64,000 nt of DNA, from positions 66,267 through 130,266 of the forward strand of contig NZ_KI519431.1 in the NCBI RefSeq assembly GCF_000482465.1. The letters are read 5' to 3'. Positions 8,601 through 18,600 of this stretch are shown piece by piece. Position numbers and translations under genes: made by a program. Position 1 is the stretch's first letter; each line of letters opens with the position of its first letter. The DNA is from Runella limosa DSM 17973. Lineage in GTDB: Bacteria > Bacteroidota > Bacteroidia > Cytophagales > Spirosomataceae. The notes beneath the pieces were generated by a model, which did not search any database, was not told the origin of the DNA, and worked only from the letters and a program-made list of their open reading frames with translations.

Positions 8601-11355
8601 TATCTTTTTTGTAAGTAACCGTATAACTTATGTTGGCCGTCAGTCCGCTTAGTGTAATACTGCCATTGGTACCACCACAGGTAGTAGGGTTGGAAAAATT
8701 GGCAGTAATGGTCAACGAATTATCAGATTGATACTCATAAGCCCCTACATCTACGGTCGTATTAAAAATGCGGGGATTACTGGCCAAATCAGTGGTAATG
8801 GCCGATAAATCTGGCGTTTGCCCAGCGTTGAAAACGGTATTGTCCCCTACATTGAGGGCTGGAGAGCAAGCCTGCAACCGAAGATCACCCAGAACAGTAG
8901 GGGCAGCGTTATAATCGGGTTGGCTCACAAAGAGCGGATCTTGGGTACCATCCAAAAAGCCCGAACCATTATTCATCTCCTTAACAATGGTGTTGGTAAA
9001 GGTATAAGTAATATTGCCACTTGCCGCAACAGGGTATAATTCTGTACTGTTACCCCAAATAAGGCAGTTACGCATCTTTACCTCACTGGAAGTAGTATAG
9101 GTGCGTATTCCCCCGCCCAAAGGGGATTGATTACCCGAAAAAGTACAGTTAGTAAATAAAGGTTTGGAAGCGGCAATATACATCCCCCCTCCTTCATCAT
9201 CTGCCTTGTTACCCAGAAAGCTACAGTTAGTGAAAATCGAAGCAGAAGTGGTATTTAATATTCCTCCGCCGTGAGAGGCACTGTTTCCGGAAAAAATGCA
9301 ACGAATAAACTTAGGGGTCGATCCCAAAATATCCAAAGCTCCACCATATACGGACTTATTATTAGAAAACAGACAATCAATAAGTGTGGGAGACGAACGG
9401 GTCATTCCCATTCCAGCACCAAATTCGTTGGCATAGTTTTCAGTAAAAGTGCAATTGGTGACAATACCTGAACCTGAATACATACCACCACCCGTATCGG
9501 CACGATTGTTGGTAAATCGGCAATTGGAGATTGTAGGAGAAGAGCCTGAGTTGAACATCCCTCCGCCGTAATGATACGAATTGCTTCCGGTAGCATTTCC
9601 ATCGGAAATGATAAAACCCTCTATTTGGGCGGTGCTGTTCACGTTTAGATTCCGAATCACCTGATAGGCGTTATCGGAATCAAGAAGCCCGTCTTTATCT
9701 ATATCGCCGCTGAGAATGGTGGCGTTGGTTGTATGAATGAGGGCAGCCACCCGCTCGGAAAGGGTCGTTTCGGTGCCAGCAAATCCCCCGTAAATAGCCA
9801 CTCCGTTTTTCATCTCAAAGTGTACGTATCTACCGCCTCCATAACCTGAGTTAGGATAATACGTACCTTTTGCTACCCATATTTGTTTACCGCTGCATGC
9901 AAAATCTAAGGCCCGTTGTAAGGTTTGGAAGGCCGTACTCCAAGTCAACCCATCGTTGCTATCATCACCATCGGATTTTACATATAAAACGGAGGCTATG
10001 GATTGCAATTCATAAGCCCCTACATCTACGGTCGTATTAAAAATGCGGGGGTTACTGGCCAAATCAGTGGTAATGGCCGATAAATCTGGCGTTTGCCCAG
10101 CGTTGAAAACGGTATTGTCCCCTACATTGAGGGCTGGAGAGCAAGCCTGCAACCGAAGATCACCCAGAGCAGTAGGGGCAGCGTTATAATCGGGTTGGCT
10201 CACAAAGAGCGGATCTTGGGTACCATCCAAAAAGCCCGAACCATTATTCATCCCCTTAACAATGGTGTTGGTAAAGGTATAGATAACATTCCCGCCTGAA
10301 ACAGCGGGGAACAATTCATCGGTATTGTTACCCCAAATAATGCTATTTCGCAACTTAATAGTAGATAGTCGTGAGGAATAGGCATAAATACCACCGCCTC
10401 CGTCAGCCGCTTGATTGCCTGATAGACTACAGTTGGTAATAACAGGGTTAGAAGTGGACATACTGATAGCACCTCCTGTTCTCGTTGCCTTGTTTCCCGA
10501 AAAACTGCAATTAGTGAAAATAGGAGAAGAGGTGTCAATTACTGCTCCGCCACCTTCAGCGGACGTATTTCCAGAAAAAATACAGCGTGTAAATTGAGGA
10601 GAAGAGTTTAAAATGTACGTTCCTCCTCCGAAGGAAGAAGCGGTATTTTTAGAAAAAAGGCAATCAAAAATGAGAGGAGAAGAATTGGTTAGTGTGTACA
10701 TTCCAGCCCCAGTATCGGTGGCCGTATTTTCTATAAAACTACAGTTAGTAACAGTTGGAGAAGAAGCTATATTATACATCCCTCCACCAGATTCGGCACT
10801 GTTGTTGATAAAACGACAATTAGACACCGTAGGAGAAGCTGCTGCGTTGTACATTCCGCCGCCAAAATGACGGGTGGTAGCTCCGTTGGCATATCCATCC
10901 GAAACGGTAAAGCCGTCTATTCTAGCGGTACTGTTCAATGACTCATTACGAATAACCTGAAAAGCGTTTTCGCTGTCAAGAATGCCGTCCATATCCACGT
11001 CGCCACTGAGAACAGTCTTATTAGTGCTATGAATCAAGGTAGAGACTCTATCGGCAAGAGCGTTCTCGGTGCCAGCAAAGCCCCCATAAATGGCCACGCC
11101 GTTTTTCATGGCAAAAGTTACAGAACGACTGTTGCTGCTGCTACTTCTGACCGTAGGATAATAGGTACCCTTAGCAACCCAAATTTCGTCATTGTTGCCA
11201 GTAGTCGCCTCCAGTGCTTTTTGGAGGGTGGCAAAAGCAGCATTCCAACTTTGGCCGTCGTTGGTATTGTTGCCGTCAGTTTTAACGTAATAGCGAGTGG
11301 CATACGCAGTGCTGGCCAATAGCCAGCAGGAGAGCAAGAGTAAAAAGTTTTTCAT
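5632..11355 (-). CDS. Giant T9SS-secreted surface protein with two beta-helix repeats, complete (probable chimera)
   Basis: A 1907-residue protein. The start is the ATG at 11353-11355, which gives a clean signal peptide; the frame is open further upstream but that would overlap the sensor gene. Domains: two beta-helix (Pmp/choice-of-anchor-Q type) units at about 22-445 and 448-870, each beginning 'YVK.DG' and ending in CSPALNVGDNTVFNAGQT and 'DVGAYE'; a SprB-like repeat (about 875-950); PKD/Ig-like domains; and a C-terminal T9SS type A sorting tail (LPNPVTNILRLQV to LKVVKVD). Predicted to cross the outer membrane by T9SS and sit on the surface. The C-terminal 297 codons match the neighbour at 15683-19573 exactly up to base 6522 and then diverge gradually, which suggests a recombinant origin. 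A terminator follows at 5573-5610. Confidence 0.9.
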   Translation of the reverse strand: MKNFLLLLSCWLLASTAYATRYYVKTDGNNTNDGQSWNAAFATLQKALEATTGNNDEIWVAKGTYYPTVRSSSSNSRSVTFAMKNGVAIYGGFAGTENALADRVSTLIHSTNKTVLSGDVDMDGILDSENAFQVIRNESLNSTARIDGFTVSDGYANGATTRHFGGGMYNAAASPTVSNCRFINNSAESGGGMYNIASSPTVTNCSFIENTATDTGAGMYTLTNSSPLIFDCLFSKNTASSFGGGTYILNSSPQFTRCIFSGNTSAEGGGAVIDTSSPIFTNCSFSGNKATRTGGAISMSTSNPVITNCSLSGNQAADGGGGIYAYSSRLSTIKLRNSIIWGNNTDELFPAVSGGNVIYTFTNTIVKGMNNGSGFLDGTQDPLFVSQPDYNAAPTALGDLRLQACSPALNVGDNTVFNAGQTPDLSAITTDLASNPRIFNTTVDVGAYELQSIASVLYVKSDGDDSNDGLTWSTAFQTLQRALDFACSGKQIWVAKGTYYPNSGYGGGRYVHFEMKNGVAIYGGFAGTETTLSERVAALIHTTNATILSGDIDKDGLLDSDNAYQVIRNLNVNSTAQIEGFIISDGNATGSNSYHYGGGMFNSGSSPTISNCRFTNNRADTGGGMYSGSGIVTNCTFTENYANEFGAGMGMTRSSPTLIDCLFSNNKSVYGGALDILGSTPKFIRCIFSGNSASHGGGILNTTSASIFTNCSFLGNKADDEGGGMYIAASKPLFTNCTFSGNQSPLGGGIRTYTTSSEVKMRNCLIWGNSTELYPVAASGNITYTFTNTIVKEMNNGSGFLDGTQDPLFVSQPDYNAAPTVLGDLRLQACSPALNVGDNTVFNAGQTPDLSAITTDLASNPRIFNTTVDVGAYEYQSDNSLTITANFSNPTTCGGTNGSITLSGLTANISYTVTYKKDMGNTQSVNLTANTDGQLTLTGLSAGDYTDLVATYGSCISAPTTVHLTQPSAPTIILGTIPTICQGAVEAILPFSNAVNNPNQFSIDFSVNAETAGFIDVNNVNLSGSSTSITVPGNVVAGNYTAIFTVKNSDTQCATSQPINIQVNSQPIGPTSNTKMPNVAAVCFGTGVSATFNAGSGGVGCSDDFILIIDNGTPVAYTPGSTVGTMATTSIVIQGRRANCNPNSGCSGSEYLTLASWNVNALPTASISGTTTVCQNSPAPNITFTGANATAPYTFTYKINDGSAQTVKTTSGNSVTVAAPTAMPGTFVYTLLSVSEGSSTSCSQTQTGSEKITVQGKPTIVLSTLQQTLNEGNSQTFCDTDANPVNSLQFDVSGLCVVGSPVWRVQVGSGVWSDWATNPPVSQLSNNQPHRYQAACDATCPSTYTNPIELTINYRASVPQNVSLLVDGVTVAPGETKEVCSLVRIPLTFNANCGANEVTLYSVDGGEYSSVLPTSLLDNQFHNYRVRCRKPDGTPSCVESESGVMRLKLVSIPSAPTVSLSTTSGCDATASFSGQSSCSNLKTVWYNATTNVALPSLPSTIPSETTSYYARCQTENGCVSEKSSVVTFTLSSTQVAPVITASQEVVCTGTTVRVSANCPVGSQTFWNTGVTTPSFEVSFNNVIKQSYWAKCVFAGGCQSAESARKDIYWDAFVVRLINIGESKSSVKVNDRSAWSSQFITRDGGPELGQSTQQNPTLYFVENANKVAPRYWTINADVCGLGTNGSLTFDMLAAPEMGVLRSFNTHENNAPYFMYANREGWTELYAQNHPAYGFYQDNGAGGNVYDAGLPKGLYKLGIRYWDMKGWGSIYPSTRKAQGNVLAYQEYWFRIQSKDGVGVGAAREATSDLSSRRFADARDLKPADNGSFATILPNPVTNILRLQVQANKGQAVQTTLTDASGRRVLSRQFVPETNTHQEEFRVSELPAGMYFLQVNAGDKQATLKVVKVD
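8766..9009. repeat. Near-identical patch shared by the two beta-helix repeats of one gene
   Basis: Bases 8766-9009 match 10042-10285 with only a few differences (for example agaacag against agagcag, atctcct against atcccct), and also match the first about 240 bases of the window. The rest of the two beta-helix units has diverged much more. The patch encodes the conserved end of each unit (CSPALNVGDN region to DVGAYE). Confidence 0.8.
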
Positions 11356-11383
11356 CAAAACAAGCGTGAATAGTTGAGAAGGA

Positions 11384-11391
11384 CAAAGGTA
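11384..11391 (-). promoter_or_regulatory. Bacteroidota -7 promoter box before the complete surface gene
   Basis: Duplicate of the TACCTTTG box at 1333-1340, in the 83-base gap between the hybrid sensor and the ATG at 11355. It suggests the surface gene can be transcribed separately from the sensor. Confidence 0.45.
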
Positions 11392-11438
11392 AAATATGCC
11401 CTCAATGGCCATTAACGCTGTTGTTGCATTCTTTAGCT

Positions 11439-14400
11439 CTATTGTTGCACGGGGGAGTTTTTGGTGTAATCCGAAGGAAAAACGCCGTATTCTTCCTGAA
11501 AAGCTTTGGAAAAATAAGACAAACTCTCGAAACCTACCTGATAAGCTACTTCGGAAACAGTACCAGACTGACGTTGCAAAAGTATGCCAGCTGCTTGGAG
11601 ACGGTGCTTCCGGATGAACTCCGTGACGGTTTGATTGGTGAGTGCTTTGAGTTTTCGCCATACCTGCGACCGACTCAAATGCATCCCTTCACAAAACGCC
11701 TCCACGCCAAAGGAACTGTCGGATAAATGTGCATCAATCAGTTCATGGGCTCTTTTCAAAAACTGTTCGTCGAGGGTCAGAGAAGCGGATTCAGATTCTT
11801 CACTAGCAGGATTCAAAGCAGTGATTTGGCTATATTTTTGCCGTAGATGTTCGCGTGCCTGAATCAGATTTTTGACCCGAGCCTGTATTTCCTGTTTGTT
11901 AAAAGGCTTAGTCAAATAATCATCAGCTCCCAACTCATAACCTTTCAGTCGGCTCTCCAGCGAGGCGTTGGCCGTGAGCATCAATACGGGAATGTGACTG
12001 GTGGCAGTATTGGCTTTGAGCTGTTGGCAAAAAGTAAAACCATCCATTTGGGGCATCATCAAATCGGAAATAATGAGGTCGGGCACTTGCTCAATCGCTC
12101 TCTCCAAACCCGCTAATCCATTTTCAGCCTCAATAATGGCATACGAAGCAGCAAATAAACTGCGAACATAGGCGCGGATATCAGCATTGTCATCAACAAT
12201 GAGTAGCAAATTGTCCGATGCAGGAATTACGGAATCGGTCACTTCATTCTCTTTTGCATTATTTACTTTGGTGGATACAACAGCGCTATATTCTTCAATA
12301 GCCTTTTCTCCCATCGGCAAGTGTTTCCAATCGTCCCTTCCAACTGGTAATTCGACGGTAAATGTACTTCCTTGCCTTTCCCGACTTTGAAGGTAGATAT
12401 TTCCTTTTAGCACCTGTACAACCTCTTTTACCAGCGCCAATCCAATTCCAGTGCCTTCATATTGGCGTTGAACTGAACTGTCGATTTGATAAAAGCGATC
12501 GAAAATGTGTTTTTGACGACTTTCTGCAATCCCAATCCCCGTATCAATAACCCGTAAAATACAACGGGCAGTTGCCTCCTCATAGTGAATTGACAGCGTA
12601 ACCGATTGTCCTTGAGGGGTAAATTTAAAGGCATTTGAAAGCAAATTACTCACAATTTTCTCCACTTTATCTTCGTCAAAATAGGCAATGGCCGAATCTA
12701 TATTGCGAATGATTTCGAATTGAATCTTTTGGCTTTTGGCCAATGATTGGTATGATTCTCCCAAAATTTTGAGGAACATAATCAAATCTTGCTGACGAAT
12801 GTCAGGTTGAAGCTGTCCCGCTTCCAATTTACTTAAATCCAATAATTGATTGATGAGATGCAACAACCGATTACCGTTGCGCAGCATCGTATTGAACACC
12901 GAGATATGCGGCATTTGGGCTTTTAAATCGGCTAAAGGGCCAATAAGCAGCGTCAAAGGAGTCCGAAATTCGTGCGAAATATTGGTAAAAAAACGCGTTT
13001 TGAGCGCATCCAATTCCTCCAGGCGTTCTGCTTCCCGTTTCCCAGCAGCCACCTGCGACCGCAAAATAGCTTGCCTGAGTTGATTGAGGTAAAGGCGATA
13101 TACGACATACGCCAGCAACGAGAAGTAAAGTAAATACGCCCACCAGGTTCGATAAAAGGGGGGATTGATTTGGATTCGTAATGCAATCGGTCGGCTCCAC
13201 TCTTCCCCGTTGGCCGAGCCCTGAACGCGAAAAGTGTAGTTTCCCGCAGGAAGTTGAGCGTAATTGGCAAAACGATTAGTGCCTGCCTCTACCCAATTTT
13301 TATCTACGCCGACCAATTGATAACGGTAGCGATTTCGGGCTGAGTTGGTAAAATCATTCAACGCAAATTCGAGCGTAACCAAGTTTTGATCATGGGCCAA
13401 ATGGAGCGGGGGAAGATAGTCGATGGATTGAAGTAAAATGCTACTTTCATCGCCTGGTTCAATGGTTTTGTTATTGATTTTTAAACCGATGATTTTAACA
13501 ATTGGCTTCATCTTACTTTCAGCCACTTCCGATGCCCTGAAGATGGTAAGGCCGTTTACTCCCCCAAACAACAACTCGCCCGACGCCGCCTTGAAATAAG
13601 ATTGTGTATTAAATTCGTCGTCCTGCAGGCCATCGGCTTTCGTAAAATTTCTAAAGGTCAAAGTTTGTACATTCAGCCGTGCTATCCCCCGATTGGTACT
13701 CATCCAGAGGTGCTTCGATTCATCCTCCAACAGTCCATACACGACTTTATTGGGCAGTCCTTTCTCTTCAGTAAAGTGCTCAAAATCATCAGTTTGTTTA
13801 TCAAACCGTTCCAAGCCACCCCCTTTCGTACTAACCCACAAATAACGGCTTGGTTGGTAGGGGTCATCAATCATGCTTGATACTACATCATTGCTCAAGC
13901 TTTTTCGGTCAGTACGGGAGTTGCGATATAAGCGAAATGAAGGCGTATTGGCCTGCGGATTTTCGACCTTGACCAGCCCTTTTTGGGTTCCTATCCACAA
14001 GCGTCCTGCATGATCTTGGTACAAATCCAGAATTTCATCCGTGCTGTTTTTGGGGAACAAATGCTGATAACTATAGACCCGAAACGCCTCCGTTTGGGGA
14101 ATAAACTTGACCAATTGATTCCGAGTGTCGGCCAGCCACAGATTTCCTTCTTTGTCTTCCAACGTTTTGTTATAGCGGTAGCCTAAAAGCACATTGGAAG
14201 GAAGCAGATACGTTTTGAGCAATTTCCAATCCGTCGAAAATTTCCATAACAATTCCTGTTTGAGCAGTTCATCGGTTACGGTTAACCAAAAAACGCCTTG
14301 GCGGTCTTGCACCAAATGATGCAAACGATAGCGGCCCGAATTCAGCTTCAGCGAAACGGCTTTGTTGGTTGTTCTTTCCACTAAAAAAAGATCAAACGGC

Positions 14401-15545
14401 GAGCAGATATACGTTCTTCCCTGATGGTCTTGGTAGATTTGATAAACAGAAGTCTTGGGCAAATAGGAATGAAAGTGCCTGAATTGAGGATTTAATTTCC
14501 GTAGTCCGTACCCTCCCGTACCCAACCAAATATTCCCAGCTGAGTCTTTCAACATCGCCCGTGCTCCAATTTCTGGAGGCAGCGCCGAAAACGCAGAAGA
14601 GGGTGTCAATACCCCACGACGAAGAATTTCGTCTGAAGACATCAGCCAGAGGTATTTATCTGAAGTGATTAGAAATTGACCGTCAGCTATCTTTCTGATA
14701 AACAGGCTTTGGGGAGCATTTTTAATAATCAGGCTTTGATCAACAGGAACCGATGTAGGTACATTTTTGAGAATGCTATCCTTCCAAAATAGAATACTTC
14801 GCGAGGATTGGGCAATGAGCAAACGTCCCTGTTTATCTTCCGTGGCCCAAGGAGATTTTTGATTAAAAGCAACGGGGATTCTGGTGGTAGTGCGGGGATT
14901 TTTCCAATCAATTTGGTAGAGCCCATAATTGGTCACAATGACTGCCTGATGGTTGGTGCTAAAACTGATGTAGCGAATGATATTTTCCTGATTTTTGACA
15001 GCGTCTAAGAAAAACTCTTTGATAATTAAGTCTTTTGTAAAGTTAGCCTCAGAAGGAAATCCATTTTTCAGGTGAGTAGGCAAGCTGATTTTAAAGACAC
15101 TGTTTTGCCCCGCCCCTACCCAAATATTTCCTTCTGGATCTTCTAAAAGGGCACTAATTTCGTAAGAACTCGCGGGAAGTTTGGTTTGAAGATTCAATTC
15201 GCAGTGGTAAAACCGTTGGGTACGCGCGTCAAATAAATCAAGTCGATTCCGATTGATGCTCACCCACAATCTTCCTTTGCTATCTTCCAGAAGTTGTGTA
15301 CAGTTATTTTCTGCAATACTGTATTTGTTATATGGGTCGTGGGTAAAAACCTTAAAATTATAGCCATCGTAGCGATTGAGCCCGTCTTTGGTAGCAACCC
15401 AAATAAAGCCGTCTTTTGTTTGGGTCATTTCCTGAATCATTCCCTGAGAAAGACCTTCGCCAATGGAGATTTCCTGCCAACCTTCCGACTGGGCTAAAAC
15501 GCGGGTGCATAGACAACAAACAATAAAAATGATGCGAAAAAACAT
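11439..15545 (-). CDS. Hybrid two-component sensor/AraC regulator (HTCS), copy 2
   Basis: Second copy of the 1368-residue hybrid sensor with the same domains: signal peptide, Reg_prop propeller, Y_Y_Y domain, one membrane segment, HisKA, HATPase_c, receiver and AraC HTH. No base difference from 1388-5494 was found, offset 10,051. It lies between two surface-protein genes on the same strand: 15683-19573 upstream, ending before the terminator at 15624-15661, and 5632-11355 downstream with an 83-base gap. Two identical sensors would see the same signal and bind the same DNA, so the second gene adds dosage rather than a new specificity unless they diverge later. Confidence 0.93.
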   Translation of the reverse strand: MFFRIIFIVCCLCTRVLAQSEGWQEISIGEGLSQGMIQEMTQTKDGFIWVATKDGLNRYDGYNFKVFTHDPYNKYSIAENNCTQLLEDSKGRLWVSINRNRLDLFDARTQRFYHCELNLQTKLPASSYEISALLEDPEGNIWVGAGQNSVFKISLPTHLKNGFPSEANFTKDLIIKEFFLDAVKNQENIIRYISFSTNHQAVIVTNYGLYQIDWKNPRTTTRIPVAFNQKSPWATEDKQGRLLIAQSSRSILFWKDSILKNVPTSVPVDQSLIIKNAPQSLFIRKIADGQFLITSDKYLWLMSSDEILRRGVLTPSSAFSALPPEIGARAMLKDSAGNIWLGTGGYGLRKLNPQFRHFHSYLPKTSVYQIYQDHQGRTYICSPFDLFLVERTTNKAVSLKLNSGRYRLHHLVQDRQGVFWLTVTDELLKQELLWKFSTDWKLLKTYLLPSNVLLGYRYNKTLEDKEGNLWLADTRNQLVKFIPQTEAFRVYSYQHLFPKNSTDEILDLYQDHAGRLWIGTQKGLVKVENPQANTPSFRLYRNSRTDRKSLSNDVVSSMIDDPYQPSRYLWVSTKGGGLERFDKQTDDFEHFTEEKGLPNKVVYGLLEDESKHLWMSTNRGIARLNVQTLTFRNFTKADGLQDDEFNTQSYFKAASGELLFGGVNGLTIFRASEVAESKMKPIVKIIGLKINNKTIEPGDESSILLQSIDYLPPLHLAHDQNLVTLEFALNDFTNSARNRYRYQLVGVDKNWVEAGTNRFANYAQLPAGNYTFRVQGSANGEEWSRPIALRIQINPPFYRTWWAYLLYFSLLAYVVYRLYLNQLRQAILRSQVAAGKREAERLEELDALKTRFFTNISHEFRTPLTLLIGPLADLKAQMPHISVFNTMLRNGNRLLHLINQLLDLSKLEAGQLQPDIRQQDLIMFLKILGESYQSLAKSQKIQFEIIRNIDSAIAYFDEDKVEKIVSNLLSNAFKFTPQGQSVTLSIHYEEATARCILRVIDTGIGIAESRQKHIFDRFYQIDSSVQRQYEGTGIGLALVKEVVQVLKGNIYLQSRERQGSTFTVELPVGRDDWKHLPMGEKAIEEYSAVVSTKVNNAKENEVTDSVIPASDNLLLIVDDNADIRAYVRSLFAASYAIIEAENGLAGLERAIEQVPDLIISDLMMPQMDGFTFCQQLKANTATSHIPVLMLTANASLESRLKGYELGADDYLTKPFNKQEIQARVKNLIQAREHLRQKYSQITALNPASEESESASLTLDEQFLKRAHELIDAHLSDSSFGVEAFCEGMHLSRSQVWRKLKALTNQTVTEFIRKHRLQAAGILLQRQSGTVSEVAYQVGFESLSYFSKAFQEEYGVFPSDYTKNSPVQQ

Positions 15546-15623
15546 TGTCAAATATCCGAAAACAGACGCTATTATACTATGGTTGATGGGCGATTTTTGA
15601 TTTACGATTGGCGTTGGCCCATC

Positions 15624-15661
15624 AAAAAAGGCTATCCCAAATCGTTAGAATAGCCTTTTTT
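15624..15661 (-). terminator. Rho-independent terminator after the third surface gene
   Basis: Duplicate of the hairpin at 5573-5610, between the stop of 15683-19573 and the start of the second sensor gene. Confidence 0.85.
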
Positions 15662-15682
15662 AATAAAAATAAAAAATTTGTT

Positions 15683-18600
15683 TTAATCTACTTTTACTAC
15701 TTTCAGCGTAGCCTGTTTGTCTCCCGCATTTACTTGCAAGAAATACATTCCCGCAGGCAGCTCACTCACCCTAAATTCTTCTTGATGGGTGTTGGTTTCG
15801 GGAACAAATTGGCGACTCAAAACCCGACGACCCGACGCATCCGTTAAGGTAGTTTGAACTGCTTGCCCCTTGTTAGCTTGCACTTGGAGACGAAGGATGT
15901 TGGTGACGGGGTTGGGGAGGATAGTAGCGAAAGACCCGTTATCAGCAGGTTTTAGATCCCTCGCATCGGCGAACCGTCGGGATGACAAATCGCTGGTAGC
16001 TTCCCGCGCTGCGCCTACCCCTACTCCATCTTTCGACTGGATTCTGAACCAGTATTCTTGGTACGCCAACACATTCCCCTGTGCCTTCCGCGTCGATGGA
16101 TAAATACTACCCCAGCCTTTCATATCCCAATAACGAATACCTAATTTGTACAAACCCTTGGGCAAACCTGCATCATACACGTTGCCACCTGCGCCGTTGT
16201 CTTGGTAAAAGCCGTAGGCGGGGTGGTTTTGGGCGTACAACTCCGTCCAGCCTTCGCGGTTAGCGTACATAAAGTAAGGAGCATTGTTTTCGTGCGTGTT
16301 GAACGAACGTAGCACGCCCATTTCAGGCGCCGCCAACATGTCGAACGTCAACGAACCATTTGTCCCCAAACCACACACATCAGCGTTGATTGTCCAGTAG
16401 CGGGGTGCTACTTTGTTAGCATTTTCTACAAAATATAAAGTCGGATTTTGCTGCGTACTTTGTCCCAATTCTGGCCCACCGTCACGCGTAATGAACTGAC
16501 TACTCCACGCAGAACGGTCATTTACCTTCACCGACGATTTACTTTCCCCAATGTTAATCAACCTCACCACAAAAGCATCCCAATACACATCCTTACGAGC
16601 ACTTTCTGCACTTTGACAACCACCTGCAAATACACACTTCGCCCAATAACTCTGCTTGATGACGTTGTTAAACGAGACTTCAAAACTCGGCGTCGTTACC
16701 CCTGTGTTCCAAAATGTCTGACTTCCCACAGGGCAATTCGCCGAAATCTGAACCGTCGTCCCTGTACAAACTACCTCTTGAGATACCCTCACCTCGGGCG
16801 CTACTTGCGTCGAGGCCAGCGTAAACGTCACCACATTGCTGCGCTCGCTCACACAGCCATTTTCCGTCTGGCAACGGGCGTAGTACGACGTCGTTTCCGA
16901 TGGAACTGTCGATGGCAAATTGGGCAAGGCCACGTTCGTAGTAGCATTGTACCAAACCGTTCGTAAGCTTCCACAAGAGGACTGTCCACTGAAACTAGCT
17001 GCTGCATCGCAACCTGAGGTTGTTGTCAATGATACCGTCGGCGCTGATGGAATGGTCACTAATTTCAGACGCATAACGCCTGATTCAGATTCCACACACG
17101 ATGGCGTACCGTCTGATTTACGGCAACGTACGCGGTAATTGTGGAATTGATTATCCACCAAACCCATGGGCAGCACTGAGGAATACTCGCCGCCGTCAAC
17201 GGAGTAAAGTGTCACTTCATTTGCACCGCAATTGGCATTAAACGTGAGCGCAGTATTGGAAACACTACACACTTCTTTCGTTTCACCAGCCGCTACTGTC
17301 ACACCGTCCACCAACAATGATACATTTTGAGGCACCGAAGCGCGATAATTGATTGTCAATTCAATCAGAGTCGTATAGGTACTTGGGCAAGTCGCATCGC
17401 AAGCTGCTTGGTAGCGGTGGGGTTGGTTATTGGATAATTGAGAGACTGGAGCATCTGATGACCAAGCGCTCCAAACACCGCTGCCTACCTGTACCCGCCA
17501 TACGGGAGAACCCACCACACACAAACCCGAAACATTAAACTGTAAACTGTTCACTGGATTAGCGTCTGTATCGCAGAAGGTTTGAGAATTGCCTTCGTTG
17601 AGGGTTTGTTGTAATACTGCTAGACTTATCGTGGGCTTACTGACCATTTGAACCATAACCGAACCTGTCACTAACGAAGTGCAACCGCCAGCCTGTCGTA
17701 TCGCCTCAACGGTATATACGCCTGCCGTTTGCGAGCCAAAACTCAGCACTGAACCCGTGCCTACCAAAGGCGTACCAACATGTTCATTCCCATTTTTGAG
17801 CTGATAAGTTACTCCTGTTTCTGAACCAGAAAGGCCAACGACAGCCCCCGAACTCCCCGAGCAATATACCCCGCCACCTGTCAATGAATAAACCGTCGGA
17901 AGAGAAGCGATTGCCACTTGGGTCCTCACCACTTCCAAACAACCGTTATTGTTGACCGTGTAAGTCACCGTGTAAGCGCCTGCCGTACTGCTCGATGGAG
18001 TGATTTTTCCCGTCTGCGAGTCAAGCGTTAAACCTGTTGTTGAGCTGTACGTTCCGCCTACAACGCCAGCCCGAGTTACAGTCCCCTCCGCCACTGTTGA
18101 ACAATAAGGAGACCCTGTGTAGGAAATCGAGGTTGTTGGCGGCGGGCAACTGACACACTCACCTGACGAAATCACCACAGTGGCACTACAGCTAGTACCA
18201 TCACCAGTGAAGGGTGTCCAACCTGAAGTAGGTGGGTTTGTATCCGTTGATGGATTATAAAAAAGGGACACATCGTTTTTATCACGAATATACCAGCCTT
18301 CGGGACGTGTCACGCTGCCGCTGCCCCAATAAAACAACCGATTTTGGTCTTCATCATACAAATCAGGCCGCTCGTTCCATGTGCGGGTTTGGGTGTATTT
18401 GCCCTGGATAGTCCCACACGAGGCCTGCACACACATAAGAATAGGGTTGAGGATGGCGGCGGGTACTATTTCAATATTAAAAATAGGAGGGCCGTCGCAA
18501 GGATAATCGGTATTACTTACCCAGCCCGTGGTAGGGGGTATAAAACCACGGGCACTATTGGCAAAAACCGTTACCCCTTGATAGGTCTGATTAACACTAA

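Larger units (their letters stand above)
10052..16573. repeat. Long tandem duplication, right copy (period 10,051 bp)
   Basis: Partner of 1-6522. The end at 16573 falls inside the shared C-terminal module of two surface-protein genes, which is what homologous unequal crossing-over would produce. Such perfect identity over 6.5 kb indicates a very recent event, ongoing gene conversion or an assembly error; the sequence alone cannot separate these. Confidence 0.93.

Noticed and set aside
11356-11661. Upstream extension of the complete surface protein by 102 codons
   Set aside because: It would overlap the end of the sensor gene and bury the signal peptide; the ATG at 11355 is better.
16448-16966. 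172-codon plus-strand frame antisense to the third surface gene (also 121 codons at 6397-6762)
   Set aside because: Shadow of a real gene with T9SS and Ig-like signatures on the other strand; the translation is rich in R, T and P with no family pattern.
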